Positions 32,056-41,703 of a stretch of 43,307 nucleotides of DNA are shown here, one piece after another. The DNA comes from JAZDLO01 sp043801935. GTDB lineage: Bacteria; Actinomycetota; Thermoleophilia; RBG-16-64-13. The position numbers and the translations under genes are program-made. The stretch is from the NCBI GenBank assembly GCA_043801935.1, contig JAZDLO010000022.1, positions 1-43,307 of the forward strand, read 5' to 3'. The notes beneath the pieces are model-generated. The model did no database searches. It saw only the letters and a list, made by a program, of their open reading frames with translations, and had not been told where the DNA came from. Position 1 is the first letter of the stretch; the number at the start of each line of letters is the position of its first letter.

Positions 32056-33165
32056 ATGCCGGATGAGGCCACACTGAAGCTGCTTGAGGTCAAGGAGAAG
32101 CGTATCCGCGACGCCGTCGCCCTCCGGACCCCCGACCGCGTCCCCGTGATCCCCAACGGTCCGGCCTGGGCGGCCCGGGCCACCGGGACCAAGATCTCGC
32201 AGGTGTGCACGAACCCCGATGCAGCTTACCGGATCTTGATCGATGCCTATACCTCTTTGGGGGACATTGACGGCTTCCAGCACGCGAGTTACCACGTGAG
32301 TTCGCTCAGCATCATGTGGCTTTCCCGAGTCAAGGTGCCGGGACGCGAGCTCTCCGACAACGAGATCTGGCAGGTGGACGAGTCGGAGCTCATGACCGCC
32401 GCCGACTACGACGCAATCCGGGAGGAAGGCTTCGCACCCTGGCTGGGGCGCTACTACGCCGAGCGTCTGCCCGGGGTGACCGAGGAGTTCGACTGCTGGG
32501 CCCGTACCCTGCCCGAGGCTTTCGCCGCCTGGCGGGACAAGGGCGTGGTCGTGTTCTCGCCGGTGGTGGTCACCATCCCCTATGAGTACTTCTGTGGGGG
32601 GCGGTCCATGAAGGAGTTCCTCCTCGACCTCTTCCGCAATGCCGACAAGGTCCAGGCGGCCATGGATGCGGCCCTTCCCGTCCTCATCGACCAGATGCGG
32701 CAGCTCATCCGCGATCTCGACCTGATGGCCCTGTGGATCGGCGGATGGCGCTCGGCGAGCGAGTTTCTCTCCCCTAGGCTCTGGGATCGCTTTGTCTTCC
32801 CCTACTTCAAGCAGATGGTCGCCGCGGCCATCGAAGAGGGCGCCATCCCGGTGCTTCACTTCGACGCCGACTGGACCCGTGACCTCGGGCGCCTGCGAGA
32901 GCTGCCCAAGGCCAAGTGCGTTCTCTCCCTGGACGGTAAGACCGACATCTTCAAAGCCAAGGAGATCCTAGGCGATCACATGTGCATCATGGGAGACGTT
33001 CCGCCCGGTATGTTGTCCCTCGGCACTCCTGAAGAAGTGCGCGAGTACTCCAAGAGACTCGTGCGCGAGATCGGACCGGCCGGGTTCATTCTGTCGTCGG
33101 GGTGTGACGTGCCGCCCGACGCCCGGGTTGAAAACGTCAGAGCGATGGTGGAGGCCGTACTGTAA
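32056..33165 (+). CDS. Uroporphyrinogen-decarboxylase-like methyltransferase (MtaA/VdmB-type)
   Basis: 369 residues. A UroD TIM-barrel paired with the corrinoid gene two bases upstream, so it acts in corrinoid-dependent methyl transfer rather than heme synthesis (inference from context and family knowledge). Relatives remove methyl groups from methoxyaromatics or methylamines, or pass them to an acceptor. The C-terminal LSSGCDVPPDARVEN supplies the conserved Cys350. The first metal segment, usually H-x-C, reads LHFDADWTRDL (His268, Asp270, Asp272), so the expected Cys is replaced. The zinc site is therefore non-canonical. Confidence 0.83.
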   Translation: MPDEATLKLLEVKEKRIRDAVALRTPDRVPVIPNGPAWAARATGTKISQVCTNPDAAYRILIDAYTSLGDIDGFQHASYHVSSLSIMWLSRVKVPGRELSDNEIWQVDESELMTAADYDAIREEGFAPWLGRYYAERLPGVTEEFDCWARTLPEAFAAWRDKGVVVFSPVVVTIPYEYFCGGRSMKEFLLDLFRNADKVQAAMDAALPVLIDQMRQLIRDLDLMALWIGGWRSASEFLSPRLWDRFVFPYFKQMVAAAIEEGAIPVLHFDADWTRDLGRLRELPKAKCVLSLDGKTDIFKAKEILGDHMCIMGDVPPGMLSLGTPEEVREYSKRLVREIGPAGFILSSGCDVPPDARVENVRAMVEAVL

Positions 33166-33217
33166 TCCCGGGGGGGAACCGCCTGCCGGTGACAGACAAG
33201 ACAAGGGGGTACCTGCT

Positions 33218-34243
33218 TTGAAGAAGATCGATACCGAGAACCATTTCGCCACCGAAGCCTTTGTGGATGCCCTCTACAAGAACCGGGGCTATCCGCGCTT
33301 TGTGGACGACAAGGAGACCGGGCAGCGTCACGTGCATCACTCGGCCGGCTACTGGCAGCCCTTCGGCGACCCGCTCGTGGATCGTCTCCTCGACCTTGAC
33401 GACCTGCGTATCCAGGCCATGGACGCGGCGGGGATCGACGTGGCCGTGCTCTCTCACACCGCGCCCGCTCCCGAGCAACTGGAACCGAGGGTCGCGACGA
33501 CCATCGCGAAAGACGCCAACGACAAGCTCGCCGCCGCCATCGACCGTCACCCGGACCGGTATCTGGGGTTCGCCACCCTGGGCCCGAGAGAGCCTGAGGA
33601 AGCGGTGAAGGAACTGGAGCGGGCCGTCAAGGAATTGGGCTTCAAAGGCTGGAACACCCACTCCAATTTCGGCGATTCCTACCTGGACGACAAGCCCTAC
33701 TGGCCCATCCTCGCCAAAGCCGAGGAATTGGGCGTGCCCGTCTACCTTCACCCTACGTTCCCCGTCATCCGGCAACTGACGGACTACGGGCTGGCCCTGG
33801 CCGGTCCCGGTTTCGGGTTCGGCGTCGAGACCTCTATGGTCATGATGCGGCTCATCCTGAGCGGGGTGTTCGACGCCTTCCCCAGGCTAACGATCATTCT
33901 TGGCCACTACGCCGAAGCCCTCCCCTTCCTGCTCAAGCGGGTAGACCGCTCGTTTCTCCAGTATCACGTGCCCAAGGGATCCGGCTCCATGCCCCCGATC
34001 AAGAAGAGGCCCAGCGAGTACCTGCTCGGCAACATGTTCGCCACCACCAGCGGCAACTACCTGGCGGCGGCCTTCAACTGCACCCGCGAGGCTATCGGTA
34101 TCGAGAGGATCATGCTGGGGACCGACTATCCTTACGAGACGACCGAGGAGGCCGGGGAGTTTCTGGACGGACTCGGCCTCTCCGCCGTGGAAGAGACCAA
34201 GCTGTATGAAGAAAACCCGGCGGGACTGGGGTTCACGCTCTAG
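33218..34243 (+). CDS. Amidohydrolase-2 / ACMSD-type metal-dependent decarboxylase-like protein (copy 2)
   Basis: TTG start at 33218 with AAGGGGG eight bases upstream; 341 residues. KKIDTENHFATE, GWNTHSNFGDSYLDD, VYLHPTFP, IILGHYAEALPFLLKRVD and MLGTDYPYE give the family motifs. It is a clear paralogue of the gene at 15618 (shared GWNTHSNFGDSY and TTSGNYL..AF). The ACMSD family decarboxylates aromatic acids (gamma-resorcylate, 5-carboxyvanillate), and some members hydrolyse C-C bonds. It follows the methyltransferase and precedes CocE copy 2, fitting a step after O-demethylation (inference). Confidence 0.85.
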   Translation: MKKIDTENHFATEAFVDALYKNRGYPRFVDDKETGQRHVHHSAGYWQPFGDPLVDRLLDLDDLRIQAMDAAGIDVAVLSHTAPAPEQLEPRVATTIAKDANDKLAAAIDRHPDRYLGFATLGPREPEEAVKELERAVKELGFKGWNTHSNFGDSYLDDKPYWPILAKAEELGVPVYLHPTFPVIRQLTDYGLALAGPGFGFGVETSMVMMRLILSGVFDAFPRLTIILGHYAEALPFLLKRVDRSFLQYHVPKGSGSMPPIKKRPSEYLLGNMFATTSGNYLAAAFNCTREAIGIERIMLGTDYPYETTEEAGEFLDGLGLSAVEETKLYEENPAGLGFTL

Positions 34244-34320
34244 CCGGCCACGGGCGCTGCAGACGCCACCAGCCCTGCTCAGGACGAAGAACGACCTATC
34301 GAACGCGAGGAGGCACGTGC

Positions 34321-36159
34321 ATGTACACCAAGATCCTCAAACCCGAGATCATGTCCACCATGCTCCCCAAGGACTTCCCGTCCGACAAGCTGAGCAAGCC
34401 GCAGTACAAGATGGTGGTGGAAAAGGATGTGTTCGTCACCATGCGGGACGGCGTGCGGGTGGCGTGCGACGTCTTCCGTCCGGATGCCCCGGGGAAGTTC
34501 CCCTCGCTCTACGCCACCAGCGTCTATCAGAAAGACCTTGAGCATCTGCCCCAATGGCCCGTGTTCCACTTCCGCGAGACCAACGACATCGAATGGCTGG
34601 TCTCCCGGGGCTACGTCTATGTGCACCAGGACGTCCGGGGCAGCGGCAAGTCCGTAGAAGGGGAGTTCCAGCTGTTCAGCCAGGAGGAGCAGAACGACTT
34701 CTACGACATGGTGGAATGGATCGCGGCGCAACCCTGGTGTACCGGCAAGGTGGGAATGATCGGGGAGTCTTTTCTCGCCTGGGTGCAGTGGTTCGCCGCA
34801 GCCATGCAACCGCCCCACCTGGCCTGCATCGCCCCGTTCGACGCGGGCGCGGACATGTACCGGGACGTGGCCTTCCACGGAGGAGTCATGGCTCTGGGCT
34901 TCCCGGCCAATTGGTGGACGGCGGAGATCCGAGCCAACTACCGGCTGGGCAAGTACGGACCGTCCCCGGACGTGGGCAAATGGGACCTGCCTTGGAATGT
35001 CATCCATCACCCCACCTGCGACGATTTCTGGAAGGTACGAAACCCCGACTTCTCCAAGATCCAGGTGCCGGTATACAGCATTGGCATCCTCCACAAAGTG
35101 GGGATCCACCTACGCGGCAACATCCGCGGATACGAGGAGGTCAAGACGCCCAAGAAGCTGCTCCTCTGCCACGGCGATTTCGAGGGCGACGAGATGGCGA
35201 TCTTCAACTCCCGAGAGATGCAGCTGCTGCACCTGCGCTGGTACGACCACTGGCTCAAGGGCAACGACACCGGCTTCATGGACGAGGACCCGGTGACCGT
35301 GTTCGTCCGTAACCAGGAGGTCTACCGGTCGGAGAAAGAGTGGCCGATCGCGCGCACCCAGTACCGCAACCTCTACCTGGCCCCGGGACCAAGTCGGGCG
35401 GTGGGATCATTGAACGACGGCGCTCTTTCTTGGGAGGCGCCGACTACGCCGGCCGAGGCTCCCGTTACCGTTGTGCCTGCCGGAGCCCCCTCAGCTGCAG
35501 ACAGGCCGCGGACCGCTTGGGCCCCGGAGGATATCGCCGGTAGCGGTGAGACCGCCGCCACGGTGACGGCCGGCTCGACAAGCTACGACTACCCTGACCC
35601 CGACTGGTCGCATTTCTCGGGGCTGGGGACTGCCGTCATGGAGGATGGAGTGCCGAACCCGGTTCGGAAGATCCTGACCTTCACCAGCGAGCCGATGGCG
35701 GAGGATCTGGATGTGATCGGCAACATCGTGCTCAACCTGTGGGCTTCGTCCGACCAGACCGACACCGACTTCTTCGTCCGCCTCACCGATCAGCTTCCCG
35801 ACGGCGACCAGGTACCCGGCATGCCCCCTCGGGGCCGCATGCTGACCCGGGGGTGGCTTAAGGCGTCGCACGTCTGCACGAAGGACGAGGCCAAGAGCCT
35901 GCCCTACCGCCCCTACTACAAGCACGACGAGCCGAAGCCCATCGAGCCCAACACGATCTACAAGTTCGAGATCGAGGTCTGGGCGACGTCCTGCTGCTTC
36001 TTCAAAGGCCACCGTATCCGCGTAGATCTGGCCTGCTACGATTCGAACGCCTTCGACTTCGGCGGTCACTACTACGGACTCAAAGTGGGGAGAGACACCG
36101 TCTACCACGACAGGGCGCACCCGTCGCATATCGTGCTGCCGGTGATACCGGCCGGTTAG
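34321..36159 (+). CDS. CocE/NonD (X-Pro dipeptidyl-peptidase S15-like) alpha/beta hydrolase, copy 2
   Basis: 612 residues, ATG with GAGGAGG upstream. The first ~40 residues are nearly identical to copy 1 (KPEIMSTMLPKDFP, DKLSKPQYK), and the nucleophile is Ser150 in GMIGESFLAW. It differs by an inserted Pro/Ala/Thr-rich segment of ~30 residues at about 380-420, before the jelly-roll domain. As in copy 1, the usual triad Asp turn reads IGILHKVGIHLRGN and the His candidate is in CHGDFEGDE. Cytoplasmic. It ends before a strong hairpin that closes the island. Confidence 0.83.
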   Translation: MYTKILKPEIMSTMLPKDFPSDKLSKPQYKMVVEKDVFVTMRDGVRVACDVFRPDAPGKFPSLYATSVYQKDLEHLPQWPVFHFRETNDIEWLVSRGYVYVHQDVRGSGKSVEGEFQLFSQEEQNDFYDMVEWIAAQPWCTGKVGMIGESFLAWVQWFAAAMQPPHLACIAPFDAGADMYRDVAFHGGVMALGFPANWWTAEIRANYRLGKYGPSPDVGKWDLPWNVIHHPTCDDFWKVRNPDFSKIQVPVYSIGILHKVGIHLRGNIRGYEEVKTPKKLLLCHGDFEGDEMAIFNSREMQLLHLRWYDHWLKGNDTGFMDEDPVTVFVRNQEVYRSEKEWPIARTQYRNLYLAPGPSRAVGSLNDGALSWEAPTTPAEAPVTVVPAGAPSAADRPRTAWAPEDIAGSGETAATVTAGSTSYDYPDPDWSHFSGLGTAVMEDGVPNPVRKILTFTSEPMAEDLDVIGNIVLNLWASSDQTDTDFFVRLTDQLPDGDQVPGMPPRGRMLTRGWLKASHVCTKDEAKSLPYRPYYKHDEPKPIEPNTIYKFEIEVWATSCCFFKGHRIRVDLACYDSNAFDFGGHYYGLKVGRDTVYHDRAHPSHIVLPVIPAG

Positions 36160-36220
36160 AGAGGCATGCCGGGGACCCGGATACGGGCCCCGCGGACTCG
36201 GGCCGTCCGGCACACATGAC

Positions 36221-36255
36221 GGGGCCGCTCAGCCGTGCTGCGGCTGAGCGGCCCC
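36221..36255. terminator. Strong hairpin closing the catabolic island
   Basis: A perfect 15-bp stem (GGGGCCGCTCAGCCG and its complement), loop TGCTG, 61 bases after CocE copy 2 and 37 bases from the convergent purC stop. Probably bidirectional. Confidence 0.8.
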
Positions 36256-36292
36256 GAAGTCTACGCCCCACAGGACGTCGGAACTCCCCACC

Positions 36293-37183
36293 TCATGAGA
36301 GAAGACGTCTCAGGCCTTCCTGGTATTTCTCCAGCGTCTTCTCAACGATATCTTCGGGCAAAGGTGGAGCCGGTAATTCCTTGTTCCAGCGGATCGACTC
36401 GAGATAGTCCCGCACGAACTGCTTGTCGAAACTTGCCTGAGGCCCGCCTGGTTCGTAAGACTCGGCAGGCCAGAATCTGGAGGAATCCGGCGTGAGGACT
36501 TCGTCGATCAGGATGAGCTCGCCGGTATTCGTGAGCCCGAACTCGAACTTGGTGTCGGCGATGATGATGCCACGCTCCAGCGCGTGTTCAACGGCAAAGC
36601 TGTAGAGGGCCAGGCTTGCCTGACGTACACGCTCGGCCACGTCCCTGCTCTCCAGCGCGGCCGCCTCTTCGAAGGAGATGTTTTCGTCGTGCCCGGACTC
36701 GGCTTTTGTCGACGGAGTGAAGATCGCCTCCGGCAGTCGATCGGATTCGCGGAGACCATCCGGCAGGCCGATACCGCACACCGTTCCCAGGCTCTGGTAC
36801 TCCTTCCAGCCCGAACCGGCGAGATAGCCACGTACGATCGCCTCGATAGTCAGCGGCCTGGTGTTCCGGACGAGTACGGTCCGTCCGTCCAGTTCGTCGT
36901 AATACCAATCCAACTCGGGGTACCACTCCGGGCCCGGATCGGGGTCGACGATGTGGTTGGCGATCAGGTGCTCGGTCTTCGCGAACCAGAAGTTGGACAT
37001 CTGGGTCAGGATCCGTCCCTTGTCCGGAACGGGAGTGGGGAGAACATGATCGAAAGCGGATATGCGGTCGCAGGCGATGATGATGAGGTGTTCGTCGCTT
37101 GGTTTGTAGACGTCGCGTACCTTCCCCCTCTTGTGAAGCGCCAGGCCGCGTTCCTGGGATGCGAACATCGCTGCCGGCATCAT
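36293..37183 (-). CDS. purC: Phosphoribosylaminoimidazole-succinocarboxamide (SAICAR) synthase
   Basis: 296 residues, the eukaryote/long bacterial length class. It catalyses the ATP-dependent ligation of CAIR with aspartate in purine synthesis. RGKVRDVY, IIIACDRISAFDHVLPTPVPDKG, RPLTIEAIVRGYLAGSGW, IFTPSTKAESGHDENISF, IIADTKFEFG and ILIDEVLTPDSSRFW are all diagnostic. AGGAGG lies about 11 bases before ATG 37183, inside a possible small upstream gene. No other pur gene is adjacent. Confidence 0.96.
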   Translation of the reverse strand: MMPAAMFASQERGLALHKRGKVRDVYKPSDEHLIIIACDRISAFDHVLPTPVPDKGRILTQMSNFWFAKTEHLIANHIVDPDPGPEWYPELDWYYDELDGRTVLVRNTRPLTIEAIVRGYLAGSGWKEYQSLGTVCGIGLPDGLRESDRLPEAIFTPSTKAESGHDENISFEEAAALESRDVAERVRQASLALYSFAVEHALERGIIIADTKFEFGLTNTGELILIDEVLTPDSSRFWPAESYEPGGPQASFDKQFVRDYLESIRWNKELPAPPLPEDIVEKTLEKYQEGLRRLLS

Positions 37184-37185
37184 CG

Positions 37186-37347
37186 CTATTCGTCCTCCTC
37201 ATCTTGGGATTCGAAAACTGGTCGGACGGAGGCAAGCGGCCAGCGGGGGCTGCACGATCTCCGCTCGCAGTCGACAGCTTCCCGATCTAGATCATCGTCG
37301 TAAGCGTCCTCATAGTCTACCTGAGCTCTCACTGAAACCCCAGTCAT
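37186..37347 (-). CDS. Possible small acidic protein coupled to purC
   Basis: A 53-residue frame (ATG 37347, stop TAG 37186-37188) ends two bases before the purC ATG and contains the purC Shine-Dalgarno. Its composition is unlike random high-GC frames: Asp/Glu runs at both ends (DYEDAYDDDLDREA and QDEEDE) with a short basic middle (CERRSCSPRW). No Shine-Dalgarno was found for its own start. I do not recognise a family, and PurS-like motifs are absent. It may be a leader peptide or chance. Confidence 0.4.
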   Translation of the reverse strand: MTGVSVRAQVDYEDAYDDDLDREAVDCERRSCSPRWPLASVRPVFESQDEEDE

Positions 37348-37549
37348 GGACGTTCATCCGGTCGTCGAAGCCGTTTGTGGCGATCCTGGAGCTCGCGGTA
37401 ACCTGCTTCCCCCAGGGGAGCAGTGCTCCTGGGCGAGCGACGTTAGGACCGCCGCGCGCGGTAGCGGGGGCGGGGTCGCTCTCGCGAGCTGCTGGATCTC
37501 GGCCCCGACTGACGGGCTGGGTAGTGGAAGCGACAGCGGAGGGCCGTGA

Positions 37550-38137
37550 TCAGAACGGCGAGAGCCCATCTTCCGGTGTCTTCTCAACGGAACGCGTCGC
37601 CAGTACATAGACGCCCGCCTCTGCGAGGCTCTCGAAAACCCACCGGTCATCCAGCAACTCGCCGAGGTGCCGCACTCCATGCCCGGTAAGCACGTAGAGC
37701 CCCTGCGCCCCCGCGTTGGCGGCCAGCCGGACGTCCGAGGGATGGTCACCCACCACGAACGAACTTGACAGATCGAGACCGAAGTCCGCTTCTGCTTGGT
37801 AGAGAAAATGAGGCTTGGGCTTCTTACACCGACAGTCGTCGGAAGTCTGGTGCGGGCACACATACACGGCCCGGATGGCTATGCCTCGCTCAGCAAGGGT
37901 GGCGACGACGAAGTCGTTCACCGTCTCCACCTCCTCCATCGTCACGATCGACTGGGAGACGCCCGGTTGGCTGGTGACGATGAAGAGCTCGTAGTACTCC
38001 CCCAGCTTCTTGAGCGTGGGGACCGTGAATGGAAAGAACCGGACCTGGGAGACCTCTCGAACACAGCCGACATCCTCGATGATGGTGCCGTCTCGATCGA
38101 GAAAAAGAGCGGCATGGGACCGATCATGCTGCATCAT
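37550..38137 (-). CDS. HAD-superfamily phosphatase, GmhB-like (D-glycero-D-manno-heptose 1,7-bisphosphate phosphatase family)
   Basis: 195 residues. Nucleophile motif LFLDRDGTI, motif II IVTSQPG, then the zinc-binding loop CPHQTSDDCRCKKP typical of GmhB and histidinol-phosphatase (HAD-IIIA), and a final VVGDHPSDVRLAANAG. Members dephosphorylate sugar bisphosphates or histidinol phosphate. In an organism without evident LPS the heptose could be for glycoprotein or capsule. It lies 19 bases downstream of the DUF4914 gene, likely in one operon. Confidence 0.85.
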   Translation of the reverse strand: MMQHDRSHAALFLDRDGTIIEDVGCVREVSQVRFFPFTVPTLKKLGEYYELFIVTSQPGVSQSIVTMEEVETVNDFVVATLAERGIAIRAVYVCPHQTSDDCRCKKPKPHFLYQAEADFGLDLSSSFVVGDHPSDVRLAANAGAQGLYVLTGHGVRHLGELLDDRWVFESLAEAGVYVLATRSVEKTPEDGLSPF

Positions 38138-38156
38138 CCCCGCCCTGTCGTCCTTT

Positions 38157-40048
38157 CTATGACGCGACCCTGGGGTCGTCCACGCCGGGCAGCAGGTCGG
38201 AGTAGTCGTCGACTGACCCGCCGTCCATGCAGCAGTCTATGATCGCTCGCCCTTTGCCGGCGAGCGAGGGCATACGATAGTCCTTGAGGTGCTGGAGGAA
38301 GAATTCTCGGAGTTGCGCAGCTCCAGCATCGAAGCCCTCCGGACCCACCTCCGGCTGCGTGTCCACCTGCAGGAACCAGTTGGCGATGGGAACGCCCTCG
38401 ATCCTCATGCTGGTCAGACTGAAGCCGAGTAGCGAACACCGCGACGGAGCGAGCTGTCCCTGGCGGAATCGGGCGATGCCTCTCCGGGCCAGATAGTCGC
38501 GGGCCAGCCATTGCGGCATGAAGCCGGTATGCCAGGCCCCGATGTGTTGGTTGGGCACCAGGATGTAGCGCGTGCGGGTCGCCCTTTCAAACTGGTCGAG
38601 CAACAGGTTTGCTTGGTCGACCATGTTCTCGGTCGCGAACGGCCAGTAGCTGCCGACTCCCTCGCTGGCCATGCCCGCCGCGTCCACGATACTGGGATTG
38701 GCGTGACCACGGGGCGCGACCAGCCGCCAGAGCCAGGCCAAGGCAGGCGGCAGCACGTGGAACAGTCCGACGATGCCGTACGTAGGCTTCTCCTTGGTGC
38801 AAGGGGGGGTCCTCAGGCCGATGCTACGGATATCCACAGCTACGGGTTCGCTGATCACGCTTGGGATGATGTCTCGAGGGATGATGACCCGGGGATTGGG
38901 GCAGGGATTACCCGGGGAATCCATAGTGTGCTCCCAGATCAGCGCCCGTCCCCGCGGGACCGCGTCTATGTTTAAGAACAGCAGCGGCTTGCAAGGATCG
39001 GCGGTCAGTTTCTCCAGATCGGGATCGGTGCCATACGAGCGGATGTGATCGACACGAACGAACCAGGCATCTTCTGCATCGACGATCCTCAGCCTGCCGT
39101 CTTCTCGCTGGAAGGCCGGATGGCACATGGCCACGTCGTCGCAGACCGGCTGCAGTTCGCACGTCCTCGGGATCTCAAGGTAGCGCTCCTCTCCCGTAAC
39201 GAGATTCTTCCCCTTGAGAAGGCGACCGTCAGCAACACGGTGTGGCTGCTCCAGCATCTCGCTCTTGCCGCCACCACTTGCTCCCTCGTGCATGAAGGTG
39301 ATGACGTTGTCGTAGGGGGTGATGACCTTGACGGCAGAGCAATGGGCCGCCACCCACCTCTCCTTGGCTCCCTTACGGATGAGGGTTCCGTACACTCCTT
39401 TCTTCGCGCTGGGGCCGGGGTAGAGGTTATAGGAGAAGATCTCGTGCCGCCCCGGGATCCTGTTGTGTACCACCACCTGTTTGCCCCCGAAATGAGTATG
39501 TCGGAAGGGGGGGCGACCAAGATGAACACGGTGGGCTTGAAACCGTCGGGAAGATTCTTGAGCGGGATGATCCCCTGGAGCATGGCCAACCCGAGGCCGA
39601 AGAACGCCGCGTTGGCAGGCACAACGGCCACCGCGTTCGCGCCCAGGTCGGCGAAGCCGGTGCGGAAGCAGAAAGCAGCCAAATCCTGAGAACCGAGCCA
39701 CTCCAGGGTCGCCTTCCGAACGGCGACGAAGTCTTGGCCGAACTGGTCCTCGTAGCGGGGCTTGTCTGTCGGACCCCGGTCGCCGATGTACAGACAGTCG
39801 GGATCGCGTCTTCTCATGTAGGGCTCGGTGTAGTTTACGGAGATGCCGTTGCGGACCCGTACCACGGTCGCCTCGCTGACCGTCCGGCCATCGGGAAGCG
39901 GGTACGTCACTTCCATGCAGTCGATCTCGCTGCCCCCGGTGGCCAGAGAAAAAAGCTCTTCCACGCTGTCCACCAAGCGCAAGCCAGGAGCGCCCGAAAG
40001 GGTGAGGGCCAGGTCCGCGGGCAGAGGTGGTAGATCGAATGCGCTCAT
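38157..40048 (-). pseudogene. DUF4914 family protein, frameshifted (one-base deletion in a G homopolymer)
   Basis: The N-terminal part (ATG 40048, SAFDLPPLP to VFILVAPP) and C-terminal part (PPFRHTHFGGKQVVVHNR to the stop at 38157) lie in different frames. They join cleanly at the 7-base G run 39507-39513. One added base would restore a 630-residue protein, the normal family size. Conserved blocks include NYTEPYMRRRDPDC, a phosphate-loop-like EGASGGGKSEM, FLNIDAVP, RTPPCTKEKPTYG and AWLWRLVAPRGHANPS. The P-loop resembles PEPCK/HPr-kinase-type ATPases, but the family has no established function. The rest of the frame is fully intact, so sequencing error or a very recent mutation are both possible. 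Confidence 0.8.
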
Positions 40049-40101
40049 GGTGCCCGGTATTGTAGCCGACAGGAGTCCGGACGCACTACCGCTCCATAGG
40101 C

Positions 40102-40107
40102 TATACT
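40102..40107 (+). promoter_or_regulatory. Candidate -10 box upstream of the DEAD-box helicase
   Basis: TATACT in the divergent gap between DUF4914 and the helicase, 117 bases before the helicase start. No good -35 seen. A long 5' leader would follow, as is common for cold- or RNA-regulated helicases. Confidence 0.3.
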
Positions 40108-40224
40108 GCAGCAACACTACTACAGACTCGGTTGTCCCCCGCGCTCTTTACCAAGGACTCGAATGGATCAACTGCGTCTATGACCGCAGTGCGATCCTAT
40201 TCGTGACGCACGGCAAGGAGCTTC

Positions 40225-41430
<1,206 letters not shown>

Positions 41431-41490
41431 AGACCCAGATAATCGACGCCCGGATGTTAGGCGCCGACGCCAGTTTGACTCGGACCTGTC

Positions 41491-41511
41491 GGGGCGCCTT
41501 CATGGCGCCCC
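41491..41511. terminator. Hairpin after the helicase gene
   Basis: GGGGCGCC, loop TTCAT, GGCGCCCC, then TCTGCT. Located 60 bases after the helicase stop. Confidence 0.6.
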
Positions 41512-41529
41512 TCTGCTAGCATGGGCGCC

Positions 41530-41703
41530 ATGAACACCGGCGGGGACGTCCGAGAGACCATCAGCGCGCGGGGACACGGGAACGCCCGCGACCACGTGCG
41601 CACCACCCTCATACTCTCGTCGGCCGCCGGCAAACCCGTAGGCGCCGTGCTTGGAAGCGTCACGCCGGAGGGCGCCGGGCCCCAGGCCGTGGAGCCGGCA
41701 TGA
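41530..41703 (+). CDS. Doubtful small ORF ahead of the acetyltransferase
   Basis: 57 residues from ATG 41530 (or 60 from ATG 41521). It ends in an ATGA overlap with the acetyltransferase start, which favours real translation. However, there is no Shine-Dalgarno and no recognisable domain. It may be an upstream coupled peptide or chance. Confidence 0.22.
   Translation: MNTGGDVRETISARGHGNARDHVRTTLILSSAAGKPVGAVLGSVTPEGAGPQAVEPA

Noticed and set aside
39507..39513. Programmed ribosomal frameshifting in the DUF4914 gene
   Set aside because: There is a slippery-looking run, but no known family member uses frameshifting and no downstream stimulatory structure was evident. A one-base indel is simpler.
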